A stretch of DNA of 60,000 bases from Symsagittifera roscoffensis. Taxonomy: Eukaryota; Xenacoelomorpha; Acoela; Convolutidae. The DNA lies in assembly GCF_963678635.1 (NCBI RefSeq), contig NC_087070.1:42394988-42454987 (forward strand), given 5' to 3'. Positions 40,501 through 52,310 of this stretch are shown one piece after another (the first letter of the stretch is position 1; every line of letters begins with the position of its first letter). Under the pieces are notes generated by a model. That model ran no database searches. It saw nothing but the letters and a program-made list of their open reading frames with translations, and was not told where the DNA came from. Position numbers and translations under genes: made by a program.

Positions 40501-40580
40501 AAAACTGGAACTCGGAATATCTACCCCGGGTTGCTACCCTAACTTCTCTTTTATTAAGATTATTATGATTATTATTACAC
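37556..40580 (+). mobile_element. LINE fragment with internal tandem duplication
   Basis: Begins in RT (CLSKVLEPLIFEKLY, EQHGFTK), continues YLDFEKAFDKVSHEKLIEKL, VKSGVPQGSVLGPLFFI and FGYADDYKVLA, then is interrupted by an 880-bp element (38005-38884). After LRMIENLQEKALKWILGTNR the sequence jumps back to a second copy of the GVPQG-to-thumb region (39395-40140) and then goes on to the C terminus. Period without the insertion is 762 bp. The end has a CNCQNCRNQH zinc-knuckle-like motif (about 40445-40475) after a frameshift, and a TTATTATTAAGATTATTATG tail (about 40551-40577). In copy 2 the box reads FGHADD. The 5' part is missing. Confidence 0.85.
38005..38884. mobile_element. 880-bp TIR element inserted in the LINE, 3-bp target duplication
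   Basis: Comparison with the second LINE copy (GCTACCAACACG at 39644-39656) places the insertion exactly: ACC at 38002-38004 is repeated at 38885-38887. The ends are imperfect inverted repeats of about 28 bp: TGTAACATTCGCCCAAATAC and, from the other end, TGTGCCATTCTGCCAGATTG, both followed by ACACAGCG. The interior has no long ORF; a CTTATCGTG / CACGATAAG hairpin lies near 38604-38630. A 3-bp duplication with TGT...ACA ends does not settle the superfamily. It is non-autonomous. Confidence 0.85.
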
Positions 40581-40815
40581 AGACCGCAATCTGAATTAGG
40601 ACCTCTGAATAACAATTAATGGTGTCAAATCTAAACCAAATCTCATTTGTAAATTTTACTGAAAACTATGCATTATGTGCCATTCGACCAGAATGCCGTT
40701 GACTTTTATTTGGAAGAAATTGAATGCGAAATACGTTCAAAAAAACGATTAGTGACCATATCTGCTATAAGAACCAAAAAAATTATGTAGAACTTAATTG
40801 AATATTTTTACAACT
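40581..40815. other. Short gap between two convergent LINEs
   Basis: AT-rich, no feature seen. Confidence 0.5.
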
Positions 40816-40997
40816 TTGATTTTGTTGTTGTTGTTGTGAATTTTCAATAGGATACTTTTGGGTCAAAATCCTAAAGTTCTCAAAATTTTGTCCAGTTAAT
40901 TTCAGTCACAGAAGAGGACACATGAGGACTTGTTTTGTTCTGAGAATTGATCGTCGAGAAACTTCCACATCATCTGTATCAATCTTCGCTTTAAGCC

Positions 40998-42323
40998 TCA
41001 CATTTCTCGAAACTCAATTTTCTGATTTAGTCGGTTTATTAGACGGCACGTCAAGGATGTATACTCTCCTCTAGCTTTTTCTTTTCTCGTCTTGTTTAGG
41101 TTGGAAATTTCTTTCGTTTTTCCTGGACTTTCAATTTTTGCCGGGAGCTTGATGTGATCGTTTTCTTCATGCATGAATTTCGCCATCATCAGTAAATCGT
41201 TCAGCTGGAGAAACAACGCCAGAGGCAGGATGTTTAACAATCTCAGCTGCTCTGTGTAAGCAGAACCGTTTCCCCTGATCCATTTTAAGACTTTCTTTTG
41301 GAACTTCTCTAATCTCCCTAAGTCGTTTCTTGAGAAATTGCAAATAATAAGACCATACGTTAGAACAGGAAGTGTTAAGGATTTGTACAGACCAAGTTTT
41401 ATGCGCATTTTGACTTTGAATTCTAAGTTTCTGCGGATGCAATAGAACGTTTTACTCGCTTTCGACATTCTTGGGTCAATATGGGTTGTCCATGTTAAAT
41501 GTTTGGACACATGTATTCCTAGATCCTTTATCACATTCGGGCTTTCCACTGCTGTTTCACAAAGAAACACTTCGTGTTGATTTCCTCTAAAATCTACTTC
41601 AAAACATTTGTCCAGTGCCAGACTCATTTTGTTTTTGTCTACCAAGTTTTCAACGCTTTTTAGATCCTGCTGGATGTCCTTTGTGTCTACATTCACTGCT
41701 AGTGATTTTAGGTCGTGTGCAAAGATAAATGGGTCACTAAATTTCAATACTTCAGGAAGATCATTTATGAAGATGCAGAAGAATAATGGACCAATCAACG
41801 ATCCTTGTGGTACGCCACTTGTAATTTCTAAAGTTTCTGACGAGAAATTGTCAGCACGAACAAATTGTTTCCTGTTGCTGAGAAAGTCTGAGATTATTTC
41901 TAGGAAACAGCCTCCAACTCCAATGTTGCTAGTTTTCTGTAGTAGTTCGTAGAGCGGGACTTTGTCGAATGCCTTAGAGAAGTCAGTATAAAATTCGATC
42001 ACATGGTTTTCAGCGTTGTTGTCAATTGCTTTGTAGATTTCTTTCAAGAAAGATAACATGTTTGTAATAACTGAACGGTTTTTGTTAACAAAACCGTGCT
42101 GATTTCTTGTGAGAAATTTGATGAAATGGTCGAACAGCAGTGGATACATGCATTTTTGCCGGATTTTACCCATGATATTTAGGAGTGACACTGGCCGGTA
42201 GATTTCCATTAGTCGTTTATCACCTTTCTTGTAAATAGGCGACGCAGCCGCAACTTTCCCTTTATCTGGTATTTTCCTTACCCTCTTGATGTTTTTAAAA
42301 ACGCAATGCAAAATTGTGCTCAT
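40998..42323 (-). pseudogene. LINE reverse transcriptase, 3' copy with C-terminal region
   Basis: A 441-codon open frame holds the full RT: YRPVSLLNIMGKI, QHGFVNKNRSVITNML, FYTDFSKAFDKVPLYE, ITSGVPQGSLIGPLFF, FIFAHDLKSLAV (motif C) and a thumb with NVIKDLGIHVSKHLTW. It continues past the duplicated segment into a Lys-rich C terminus ending at 40998. The first Asp of motif C is His (CAC for GAC), so the enzyme would be inactive although the frame is open. Upstream (to 42810) the repeat carries the EN-RT linker a second time. Confidence 0.85.
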
Positions 42324-42810
42324 TTTTCTGGCAGTTCGCTGGTAGAAAGTTGGTGGGAGCCATCTGGGTCCCGCAATTTTGTTATGTCAAGCTCTGTTAT
42401 AATTTGGTTTAAATATGTTTTTGAGATACTGAAGTTACTCAATATCGTGTTTTCGCACTTCATGTCACTGAGGTTGAAGCTTGATTTGAGCGAAAAGACA
42501 GAGTGAAACTATTCATTCAAAAAGTTCACTTTTCTTCGGCTTTGGAAACAGCTATGTCGTCCATGATCATAATTTTCTAATGAGAGTTTCTAATTTTTTC
42601 AGACTCTTAAAGTGTTCGAAAATTAAATGTGTGTTACGAGTGGACATCACATTTTCCTGATAATTTAATATATCTTCCTCTACTGCTTCTTTCACCCTTT
42701 TATCTAGAGATAGATTGAGATTTCTGCGGTAGCTTGTAGGTTTCAATTTGTATCTTCTAGTTTGTGTTTGCAGTTTGTTCATGATATTTGCTGTACTTGG
42801 CATAATCCAT
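41184..42810 (-). repeat. LINE tandem duplication, 3' copy (1,627 bp)
   Basis: Identical in extent to 42821-44447 at an offset of 1,637 bp, with only scattered substitutions (roughly 1%). It covers the EN-RT linker and most of RT. Between the copies lies a 10-bp insert (42811-42820, AAAGTCGTTC) found at neither end of the unit. Confidence 0.9.
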
Positions 42811-43960
42811 AAAGTCGTTCCATCATCAGTAAATCGTTCAGCTGGAGAAACAACGCCAGAGGCAGGATGTTTAACAATCTCAGCTGCTCTGTGTAAACAG
42901 AACCGTTTCCCCTGATCCATTTTAAGACTTTCTTTTGGAACTTCTCTAATCTCCCTAAGTCGTTTCTTGAGAAATTGCAAATAATAAGACCATACGTTAG
43001 AACAGGAAGTGTTAAGGATTTGTACAGACCAAGTTTTATGCGCATTTTGACTTTGAATTCTAAGTTTCTGCGGATGCAATAGAACGTTTTACTCGCTTTC
43101 GACATTCTTGAGTCAATATGGGTTGTCCATGTTAAATGTTTGGACACATGTATTCCTAGATCCTTTATCACATTCGGACTTTCCACTGCTGTTTCACAAA
43201 GAAACACTTCGTGTTGATTTCCTCTAAAATCTACTTCAAAACATTTGTGCAGTGCCAGACTCATTTTGTTTTTGTCTACCAAGTTTTCAACGCTTTTTAG
43301 GTCCTGCTGGATGTCCTTTGTGTCTACATTCACTGCTAGTGATTTTAGGTCGTGTGCAAAAACATATGGGTCACTAAATTTCAATAATTCAGGAAGATCA
43401 TTTATGAAGATGCAGAAGAATAATGGACCAATCAACGATTCTTGTGGTACGCCACTTGTAATTTCTAAAGTTTCTGACGAGAAATTGTCAGCACGAACAA
43501 ATTGTTTCCTGTTGCTGAGAAAGTCTGAGATTATTTCTAGGAAACAGCCTCCAACTCCAATGTTGCTAGTTTTCTGTAGTAGTTCGTAGAGCGGGACTTT
43601 GTCGAATGCCTTAGAGAAGTCAGTATAAAATTCGATCACATGGTTTTCAGCGTTGTTGTCAATTGCTTTGTAGATTTCTTTCAAGAAAGATAACATGTTT
43701 GTAATAACTGAACGGTTTTTGTTAACAAAACCGTGCTGATTTCTTGTGAGAAATTTGATGAAATGGTCGAACAGCAGTGGATACATGCATTTTTGCCGGA
43801 TTTTACCCATGATATTTAGGAGTGACACTGGCCGGTAGATTTCCATTAGTCGTTTATCACCTTTCTTGTAAATAGGCGACGCAGCCGCAACTTTCCCTTT
43901 ATCTGGTATTTTCCTTACCCTCTTGATGTTTTTAAAAACGCAATGCAAAATTGTGCTCAT
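42779..43960 (-). pseudogene. LINE reverse transcriptase, 5' copy, cut at the duplication junction
   Basis: The same RT as downstream, open for 393 codons, but after NDLLMM it runs out of frame into the repeated EN-RT linker, so the C terminus is lost. Motif C reads YVFAHDLKSLA, with the same Asp-to-His change. GVPQG is followed by E rather than G at the SxIGP loop (PQESLIGP), unlike the 3' copy. Confidence 0.85.
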
Positions 43961-44447
43961 TTTTCTGGCAGTTCGCTGGTAGAAAGTTGGTGGGAGCCAT
44001 CTGGGTCCCGCAATTTTGTTATGTCAAGCTCTGTTATAATTTGGTTTAAATATGTTTTTGAGATACTGAAGTTACTCAATATCGTGATTTCGCACTTCAT
44101 GTCACTGAGGTTGAAGCTTGATTTGAGCGAAAAGACAGAGTGAAACTATTCATTCAAAAAGTTCACTTTTCTTCGGCTTTGGAAACAGCTATGTCTTCCA
44201 TGATCATAATTTTCTAATGAGAGTTTCTAATTTTTTCAGACTCTTAAAGTGTTCGAAAATTAAATGTGTGTTACGAGTGGACATCACATTTTCCTGATAA
44301 ATTAATATATCTTCCTCTACTGCTTCTTTCACCCTTTTATCTAGAGATAGATTGAGATTTCTGCGGTAGCTTGTAGGTTTCAATTTGTATCTTCTAGTTT
44401 GTGTTTGCAGTTTGTTCATGATATTTGCTGTACTTGGCATAATCCAT
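42821..44447 (-). repeat. LINE tandem duplication, 5' copy (1,627 bp)
   Basis: Partner of 41184-42810. The 5' end continues into unique linker and endonuclease sequence, so this copy is in the original position and the 3' copy was added or arose by unequal exchange. Confidence 0.9.
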
Positions 44448-45330
44448 GGCGGAAGTGATTGGCGACGTCTCGTTCTTCTGGGCACATGTTGGTTTACCAA
44501 ATTTTCCGAATAGTCGTAAAGTAGTTCGCACATTCTATTGAAGTTTGTGTGACACACTGGTGAGAAAGGCTCACTTAGTATTGATTTCTTGATTTCCTTA
44601 TAGTCCACGCTACCAAAGCTTCGAAAGTTTTCAAAAGCGACTTTTTCCTCATGGTGAGGGCATTCAAGGAGAATGCTGATTGCTATGTGGTCGGAACAAT
44701 TGTAAGTTTTTGAGAAATTTTGGTCAGGAGTCGCATGAATGTGACAATTTTTGAATAATGTAATGTCTAGGGTGTTTTTGCCACAAGTTGGAAAATCTAT
44801 TGCCGCTCGAACTGATGTTGCTTGACTAGTTCAATCTTTGAATTTTCTTCATTTTCGGTGCTACTATAGTCAATCCATTTTGCATTTGGAAATTTTACAT
44901 CTCCGCAAATAAGTGCTGCAGTTGATTGATTTGATTTCTTGATTTCATTTAAAATTTGTGCAAAATCACCTAGACAATATCGATATTTGCTGCTCGAAGG
45001 TGGATTGTAAAAACTAGAGACAATTATTCGCTTATCTTTTATTTGGATGCTGCAAAATAATTAACATTAAGGTTGCTTAATTGGCAAAAATTTAGATTAA
45101 AATGTTTGTTTCACTGCCATTAGCGCTCCACCGTGCAAATTTTGATCTCTGGCTGTTTTTCGTTCTGATCTATAAATACTGTATTCTTTTAGCATTAAGT
45201 CAGATGATGCAATGTTTTCATTTAACCAAGCATCGTAGAGAAATATTATGTCATAGTTTGATGTTGCTACAGCATTTGCAAACTTCATTCGTCGTTTGAG
45301 ATTTATGAGACTTCTTACATTCATTTGCAG
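44204..45330 (-). pseudogene. LINE apurinic-type endonuclease and linker
   Basis: Begins MNVRSLINLKRRMKFANAVA, then IIFLYDAWLNENI (E of ETWL replaced), HGGALMAVK, and in a second frame IIVSSFYNPP, ICGDVKFPNAKW and YNCSDHIAISI. The layout is that of LINE AP endonucleases. The usual Asn in the GDxN block is Lys here. Frameshifts occur near 45060 and 44820. The linker (VNQHVPRRTRRRQSLPPWI) leads into RT. Confidence 0.8.
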
Positions 45331-45344
45331 GACTTTGAAAAAGC

Positions 45345-46245
45345 CTAGTCAAGGATCTTTTGCTTGTTCGGCTTCTATCATCTCTTTTTTCCCATCATTG
45401 AACAGCTCGAAATTCCTGATTTTGATTTTCTCCTTTGGAACTCCTTCGTCTAGAAGTTCTCCTCGTCTTTTTAGGCATAGGTTTTCCTTCCTCGCATCTT
45501 CTTTCGATAATGCTGGTAGAAAGTAAATTTCCTCATCTCGCCGCTCATCTCTTTTTTCGAAGCTCCTTGCCAGCACCAATTGTGCTTCATGTTCCGTTGA
45601 CTGAGTTATTTTTAAAGTTCTCGACTTAATGCGCTCTTTGCTGAATTTTCGTAGCCTTTTATTTCTTCAATTTGTGGTTTAACTCCTTGTTTAGTACCTC
45701 ATGTACTTTTTCGTTTGTGTGGACAAAATTTTCGCCTTTTGCTTTCTCGGGATTTTTTCTGATCCCCTGTATACGCATGTTTTTTGTGATATTATGATGT
45801 ATTTCATGTTTTCCTTTTTTTTCCAGCTCCTGGTTGAGCTTTCATATCTTTAACAGGTTTCACACTGAGTATATCTGCATAGCTTTTTTCCAGTTTTTCT
45901 CATGTGGTTTTAGTAGCGTTTTCGATTTTTTCATCAGCCAATGCCGTCAGCTTTTTTCCATATTTTCAAGACGTGCTTGTTTTCCCTCACACTCTTTTTC
46001 AATTTTCTCGTTTATTTGCATGATGGTCCTACACTTTATGAAGTTATCTCTTTCGTTATTAGTGACACGTGTGTCGCATAGAAGCATTGCGTTTAAACCC
46101 AAGTCTACTATAACATTGATGGCGGTGTTAGTAAGACCAGTGCAGGTGCCCTCAAGATGCATTTGAGCATTGCAAGATACACAACTGAAACATTTGTACC
46201 TGGCATTTATGGTTTTTTGCACGTTTTGCAATTTTTAGACATATT
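45345..46245 (-). pseudogene. LINE ORF1 with PHD-like zinc finger
   Basis: Starts at an ATG near 46243 with CKTCKK, frameshifts, then YKCFSCVSCNAQMHLEGTCTG and LGLNAMLLCDTRV, a Cys/His pattern as in PHD-like fingers of some LINE ORF1 proteins. A charged coiled-coil-like helix (INEKIEKECEGKQARLEN) follows. The C-terminal part (45349-45579) is Lys/Glu-rich. Several breaks occur in between. An RNA-binding or chromatin-reading role is an inference from the family. Confidence 0.65.
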
Positions 46246-46365
46246 GCTGGATACAGAAAGAAGGAGAAAATGGGATAGAGAAAATTTATTTACAATTTGA
46301 TCCAATTTGATCCAAATTGATCCAAGCCTGGAGAAATAAGCCCAGTCCCGTCACGAATTGAAATC

Positions 46366-46701
46366 TGAACTCACAATTTATTACCCCTTCTCTGGACGTG
46401 CATGACACGTAACGATTTTATTTCCGCGAAGAAACCGCAAAAATCAGATGTTTGCAGTGCAACACTATGAGAGAGATCAAAAGAACGGCAGCAACTACGC
46501 GGAGAACATCTTTTGACATTGCAATAAATAGCCTTCTGGGTGGTAACGATTGCACAGTTACAATCGTTACTGGACATATTTCATCGATTGGGAAGGCTGA
46601 AGTGACGATAGCAACCCTTCCTGGCGGTGAAGAAAGAGCTTCTCCAACAGAGACAGCGAACTCGGAAGCGTTTTCTGTTATAGAGCAATGGTGATTTGAC
46701 A
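46366..46701 (-). mobile_element. Candidate 3' LTR of the GC-rich retroelement
   Basis: Minus-strand segment with TGTC at its start and TTCA at its end (TG...CA), a TATTTAT-like box (near 46525), two AATAAA signals (46374-46385 and 46413-46424) and a perfect hairpin GTAACGATTG / CAATCGTTAC (46543-46570). A purine-rich tract lies at 46769-46800. The 5' LTR is outside the window, so the limits are not proven. The 94-codon open frame inside is probably fortuitous. Confidence 0.4.
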
Positions 46702-46925
46702 ATGTTTGGCTTCCTGCAAAAGGGAGCTGTCTCTTTTAGATTTTTCTCCGAAACCGCGTCCGCCGAAGGACTCGTCTCCTCTGTCCCCCGTTTCTTTTTC
46801 CTAGACCTTAATTTTTACTCGGGGGCGTTTTCACTACCATCACTGACTCAACTTCCTTGTCAAGGTCCCTCTTATCCGACTCTTGCGTCCCCATTCACTA
46901 GCCTTGAGATTATTAGTATTTTAAA

Positions 46926-49900
46926 TCATATTACTAGTCTTATTTTTTTCATCCACCTCGACACTTTTTTTTTATCATCAGTTTTTTTGTTTAGAGTAGA
47001 GCTCTTTTTACATGGGTTGGCACCGGCGTCCTGCTTCTGCTTCCTTAGGTCAATCATCCTCTCGAGCAGCCCTTTCCTCCCTTTCTCGTCCAATCCAGTA
47101 CCGATCAGGACTGGCTCTCCAAACATCACTACCGTGCTCCACAGCTCTTCCTTGAAACCATCTACTTCAACTTTGTTTTCCACCCTCTGGTTGAACTCGT
47201 CCAGAAAACTTCGCGACGCCTCCTCGTCCAACGTGCTCATGATCATGTCTTTGTTGCCTTCAAAGGTTTTGTCCTCCCTTGCTTCATCGGCTAGGAACAC
47301 CCTACCGATGTTGGATGGTTCACTCGTTAGTGGCAGCTCAAGATTCTTCCGGGGAGATTCCTAAGGTGGGGTTGCTGTGCTTGCCCAGTCGTCCCCACTC
47401 AGTTTTTGTAGTAGCTCACGTGTGGTGCCGGGGCTGAACTCTCTGTTCGTTGCCCCTCCGTCTGGCGTATTACCCACTTCCATTTCCTCTCAAGCATCGC
47501 TGAGGGTTTCGTCCATGCTCTCCCCCTCTCCTGACTCCGGCTGGTCCCTCTCTAGCGCGGCAGTGAATCTGTTCTCTACTGGAAGGCTCCTTATGTCTCC
47601 AGGGGTTCCCACAGACAGGGGTGAAGGTGTCTTATACTCAGTGAGGGATATATACAGGGGTCCTGCCGCTTCCAGCCTTATCCCTTCTTGCCTCAACTCC
47701 AACTCCTCCAGACCATGAGGCGCTCAGTATTTTCTCGTGGCAAACTTCATATCGTCCTTCAGAGCCAGATTACCCTCCTCCACGATCATCTTTCCATCGT
47801 CATAAGTTGGCAGCTTGTTCTCGAGTCCAGCCTCCTCAAGTGTTCTCAAGACATCTCGGACATCAAACTTAGGGGGCACCGAGCCTCGCATCTTCTCCGC
47901 TTGTGTAGTCCACGATTTTATCTTAATCTCACACGTGTGGAAATACACCGCTGCCGAGTACCCAATGAACAAAGGGTCCCAGCCATTCGTGAATTCTCTC
48001 TGTTGTCTTTCTACTGTAGCTCTCGTGTGTAGGGAAGGGACTACCAGGGAGCTGTTCTTTCCCAGGGTCAATCTTCTCACCGTCGGCAACTCGGGGACGG
48101 CAGCGGGTAGGACATCCCGCTCTAGTATCGTATCCAATTCCTTTTTCGTGAATTTGAAACTCCTCGTCCCCGCTGGGATCCTCAAGACTTCCCTCTTATC
48201 CCTCGTCACTGGATTCAGGCTCCAAAACTTGGGACAGACCTCGATGGGACCCTCACGTTTTCCTCCCATTCTGCAGTGCAGTTGTCCTCTGAAAATGCAC
48301 GCCAGCAGCTCGGGACTCTTGACTTTTCCAAAAAGCTCCCCCTCAAACATCTGCGTTCTCAAGTCTTCTTGTCTGCACCAGTTGAGTGCCGTCCCATCTA
48401 GAATGCTGATCAGGCTCACATCCACCACCAAGTGTCGATAGGCCACCACGAGTGGGTCCGGGAAGGCATAAGTGTCACCACCTCCCCCAAGCCTCTGATA
48501 ATCCCCACTGGGTCAGATCTCATGGTCAATCACAAGTAAGTCAGAAGCGGTATGCCCCCATTCGCCTCTCTCAACTCTTCTCTCGTCTTGGGGTTTCTTT
48601 CCTCGCCCGTTAAGTATCGATTTTGCATCAGCAAGTACTCCACAAGCAATGTCTTCAGTCCGGCAGCACACTTGTGCGAATAGGTCTCCTTACTCGGGTG
48701 AGCCTTCTTTACCGACAGGGGTTCCCCATGATTCATCAACCGATGAAACGCCGTCAGTTCCCCATGCGCCAAGAGTACCAACGTCAGAAACCCATCACTC
48801 CGGAGCGTTCCAACGCCCCTACTGAACATGTACGCCGGCCCCATATTAAACAGGTACCTGGAGTACACCAGATACAAAGCGTACAACACCTCTTTTAGAT
48901 ATTTCTTTTCCCAGCATGGGCTCAAGAATCTCAAGATCTCGTGGTCCCTCCTGGTCTTCAGCTCGCCCTTCGCATGATCCATCAAGAAACCTCCAACACT
49001 GACTTCATTACCTGCTGTGACAAATCTTCCCACCGTCATCTATTTATCTTCTGCCACCCCTAGCTGCTCTCAAGAAACTTCCATATTTGTTTGATGAGGG
49101 GTGGGGCACTCTCTCTCGTCTTTTCCGTCGCATTCTCAAATCTGGGGGTCAGAAACGGCCATCTCCCTCTTTCTTGTGTTAAGCGATATCCTATCGACTC
49201 TAATTGTTTCTCGGCCGCGGCCACATTCTTTCTTTCATTATTCGGTCCTCTCGCATTGCTGGTGGAGCTCGTTACTGTCAGATCCCTACTCCGGAACCAC
49301 AAGCTGGCTGTTAGATGGGTTATCGCAGGATGATCGTCCCCAATCTCCCGGTTAAACTTCAACTGTCGGGTAAATTTCGACACCCCAAGGCAGAAAACCT
49401 CATCCAGCTCAATCAAGATGTCTGCTAACTCATAAAATCCCCTCAGAGCATGAGATACATACGCCCATACCGCTGGCAGTTCAGACATAAGAAGTCTCAA
49501 GTTTATTGGCTCCAACTCGCAATTCGGAGCGGGCATAAGCATCCGCCACGCATTGCCCTCTGCTATCAAGATCAAAATTGCATGCACGAACTGTAATGTT
49601 GGTGGCATGCTCGCGTAACCTGGCGATGACGAGAACACCACTTTCGTCTTTGGCCTAAATTGAGAAGCAAACAGGGTCTGAATCGCTTCCCAGATCCTCT
49701 TGGGTTTTGGCTCCGCGCCTTTCAAGCGCTCTAGAAGTCATGCCGCATGCAGGTGGTCATTCATCCCCGCGAATAGCAACAGCTCCGGCTCGCACGGCGT
49801 CTCCGATTTTGTAGCCAACACCAGGGTCAGCATTTGATTCAGTTCCGCTCCATGCAGCAGGTACACTAGGGTTTCTGGCCAAAATATCTTCGGCGACGTC

Positions 49901-52310
49901 CCCTCGAAGTCCGATCCTGCCAAGATGATTGCTCTCGCTGCTCCGGGGTCTGATTGATCGTACACGGCCAAGGTTTTTGCTAGCTGTGAAGTCCCACAGA
50001 ATCCACCATACCTTGGGTCTTCGGCGAGCATTGCGCCCAGGTATCCGGTGTCCGCACTCCCCATGCTCGTTGGCTCAAGAAGTTTTTCGACTATCCTTAG
50101 CTGTGCGGGATTTGCCACTCTGAACCTGGCTATGCCCGTTCGATGCTTGGGAGGCTCCACGATTAGACCTGGACTCCCTAGCTGCTTGAGGGGCCTGTAA
50201 TTGACTGGGCCCACTATCGATTTTTGTGGTATTCCCGTTAGATCTGCGGTTTCCAGTGCCTTGGCTCTCGAGAAATCCGCTTCGTGGGCCTTTTGCCAAT
50301 CCAAACAGTGATGTCTGTTCAAATACTCGTGCGACATATTCTTGAGCCCCAGAACCTCTTATCTACATGCCAGATCTTTCAGGTCTAGGACCTTTATTCT
50401 CTCTGATATCGGGCTTTGCTCTCCTCTCCCGGTCTTTCTGTCTTCTTGTTGTCCACCGCCACCACCGAGGACACTACCGAGCTCTGGGGAGTGGATGTTT
50501 CCTCCTCGTCTCCTTCCATCGGTGTGGCTCCTATTTGCTTTCTCTCGAGTCGGTCCTTCCTCCCAAATGATCGGACAAGGGCCTAGCAGCGAAAAAGGGA
50601 GGTATTGAGGGTGGACCAAAGGTGAACTGGCCCGTCTCCAGCAGGTCTGACTCCAGAAGGTTCATGTGCCTTTGGAAGACACCGTTCAGCCACTTCAAAC
50701 CCCTGGGCCTATCAAAGGGGATGCCGTCGGAACACGCATCATCCGGAAGGGAGTGTTCCATCATGCTTTCCTCGTTGAGCAGTCTCACTGTACGCTTCTC
50801 TGCTGTGTTTGCCTGATGATTTCATTGAGGTTGCGCACCCTGTCGTGCATCTCTCGCGCATTCTGATCAGCCATCAAATAGTGAGTATGACTGGAACTAG
50901 ATAGATCCTCAATTCCACAAGAATACAACTCATCTTCTCCTGCAGCCTCATCACTTTCCTCTGCTCGCCTCTGGACACGTCATTGGTTCCTGAATCAGCG
51001 TGACTGTGTAAATCTTCGTCATATCCAGCATTTCTAGCAACGCCAACATCTGGGGGTGTTGCGGCTCCAGAAAAACTCGCGATCTCCACCAGCTAATGCG
51101 CGTGGATTCGCGTCAACACTCGTATCAGTCTGTCCCCTATAATCAAGTGAACTGCCCCCTCGGGTATCCTGGGCTGTGTGAAATATTCAGCCCAAGAAGC
51201 GTCGTGGAAGGCATCCCTCCTCGCGCGCTGCGCCGTCGTCTAATCCATCCGGTTATGCCCGTCTGTGTTCTTCTTGGTAGCTTGCGATTATTACACTCCT
51301 CACTGGGTGGTCTCTCCAGGTGGGAGGTCGCTATTCTCGTGCTGAATTCTCTCGAGCCCTTGACTACAACCTCTCTGGCAACTCTCTGAGCAACTGCTAC
51401 CGGTTGAACTGGGCGTCCATCCCGGCAGCGAGATTTCCATCAAAGGCCTAACTGGGTTTGCCTCTAGATTGCGCAGGGAAGAAACTGGCTTGGGAGTCGT
51501 CCATGTTTCCAGGCCCTCACTCATGTGTTCTTGGGCCCCACGGTCCAGGTTGAAGCAACCGCCCGCCCAAGGAGCTTCGTCTTACTCCATCCGCGACTCT
51601 GGTCTCGATCTCGCGACAGCCGGTTCAGTCGTAGTCCTCCTTTGTAGCCGCTCTAGTTCTGACTTTATTTGATCACAATTGGCTACACTTTCTTGTTGCC
51701 TCTACTCTTGCACTCGTTTTGCCATCAGCAGATCCCAATCCAGAATCGCTTTATCTCACTCAAGTCCTGCCTGCTCGCGATCAAGCTTGACTGGATCCCT
51801 TTCAAGAGCCGCCTGGTCCCTATCCAGAATGATTTTGTCCCTTTCCCTTTGGGCCCTTTCCAACTCTCTCTTCATGCTGCCGAGATCCGGATACGACTCT
51901 TTTGTTTGTTGCGAGCGGAACATTGACTTTGGTTTATTTGTGGACTGAGTCCCTGCTCCTGCTGGCGGTCTGGTCGGAAGGAGAAACTCTCCCGCACCAT
52001 ATTTCGTGTTGTTGCTCAAGCCAGGGTTTCTCGCAAGGTCATGTCTCAGGCCTCCATCCACATTCCAGGATAGCCATCTGGTCTGCTCCTGATTTGATAT
52101 TCCGTCTGAAGTGTATCCCACCATCAACGCGGCTTCAGTCGCTGACTCCCTGCGTTCGCCTTGTGCTTCCAGTTGCAGGATGGCATTCAACATCACCGCC
52201 AATCTTTTGTCCACTTGTGTATAATCGAGTTCCCTCAAACGCTTTTATAGCTCATCGAGGTTAGGTTTTTTGAGCGCTGCTGGCATAGACTTCCAGAAGC
52301 GATCCGCCAT
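46926..52310 (-). pseudogene. Unrecognised ~1,790-codon coding unit downstream of pol
   Basis: Starts at ATG 52308-52310 (MADRFWKSMPAALKK) and runs to TGA 46923-46925, GC-richer than the rest of the window. In order: a coiled coil of repeated ERD/LDRDQ heptads (51900-51650), a Pro/Ser-rich low-complexity part, a second short coil (near 50850), a long globular part with LAGSDFEGTS and FAGMNDHLHAA (49740-49900; the GxND pattern recalls SGNH hydrolases), then helical segments (49725-48530), a beta-rich part (48449-47724) and an acidic Ser/Thr linker with a C-terminal helix. There are at least nine in-frame stops (first at 52245) and frameshifts near 51000, 49050 and 48470. There is no signal peptide, no clear membrane segment and no env-like motif. 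Position suggests it belongs to the retroelement. A separate integrated element cannot be excluded. Confidence 0.6.

Larger units (their letters stand above)
40816..46345 (-). mobile_element. Near-full-length LINE with 1.6-kb internal tandem duplication
   Basis: On the minus strand: 5' UTR (about 46345-46245), ORF1 with a PHD-like zinc finger, an apurinic-type endonuclease, RT, then a second RT copy, C-terminal region and a (CAA)n-type tail (GTTGTTGTTGTTGTG on plus, 40816-40840). The (ACA) tail and PHD-like ORF1 point to the CR1/L2-like group, but the clade is not certain. It is inactive: stops and frameshifts in ORF1 and EN, FADD changed to FAHD in both RT copies. It ends next to the candidate LTR at 46366. 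Confidence 0.85.

Noticed and set aside
46418-46702. 94-codon minus-strand ORF with a hydrophobic segment, looking like a small membrane protein
   Set aside because: It coincides with the candidate LTR, overlaps TATA-like and poly(A) signals and a hairpin, and has no domain context.
46696-47364. 222-codon plus-strand ORF and other long plus-strand ORFs in 46.7-54 kb
   Set aside because: They are antisense to the GC-rich coding units. Low stop density there follows from the codon use of the minus strand.
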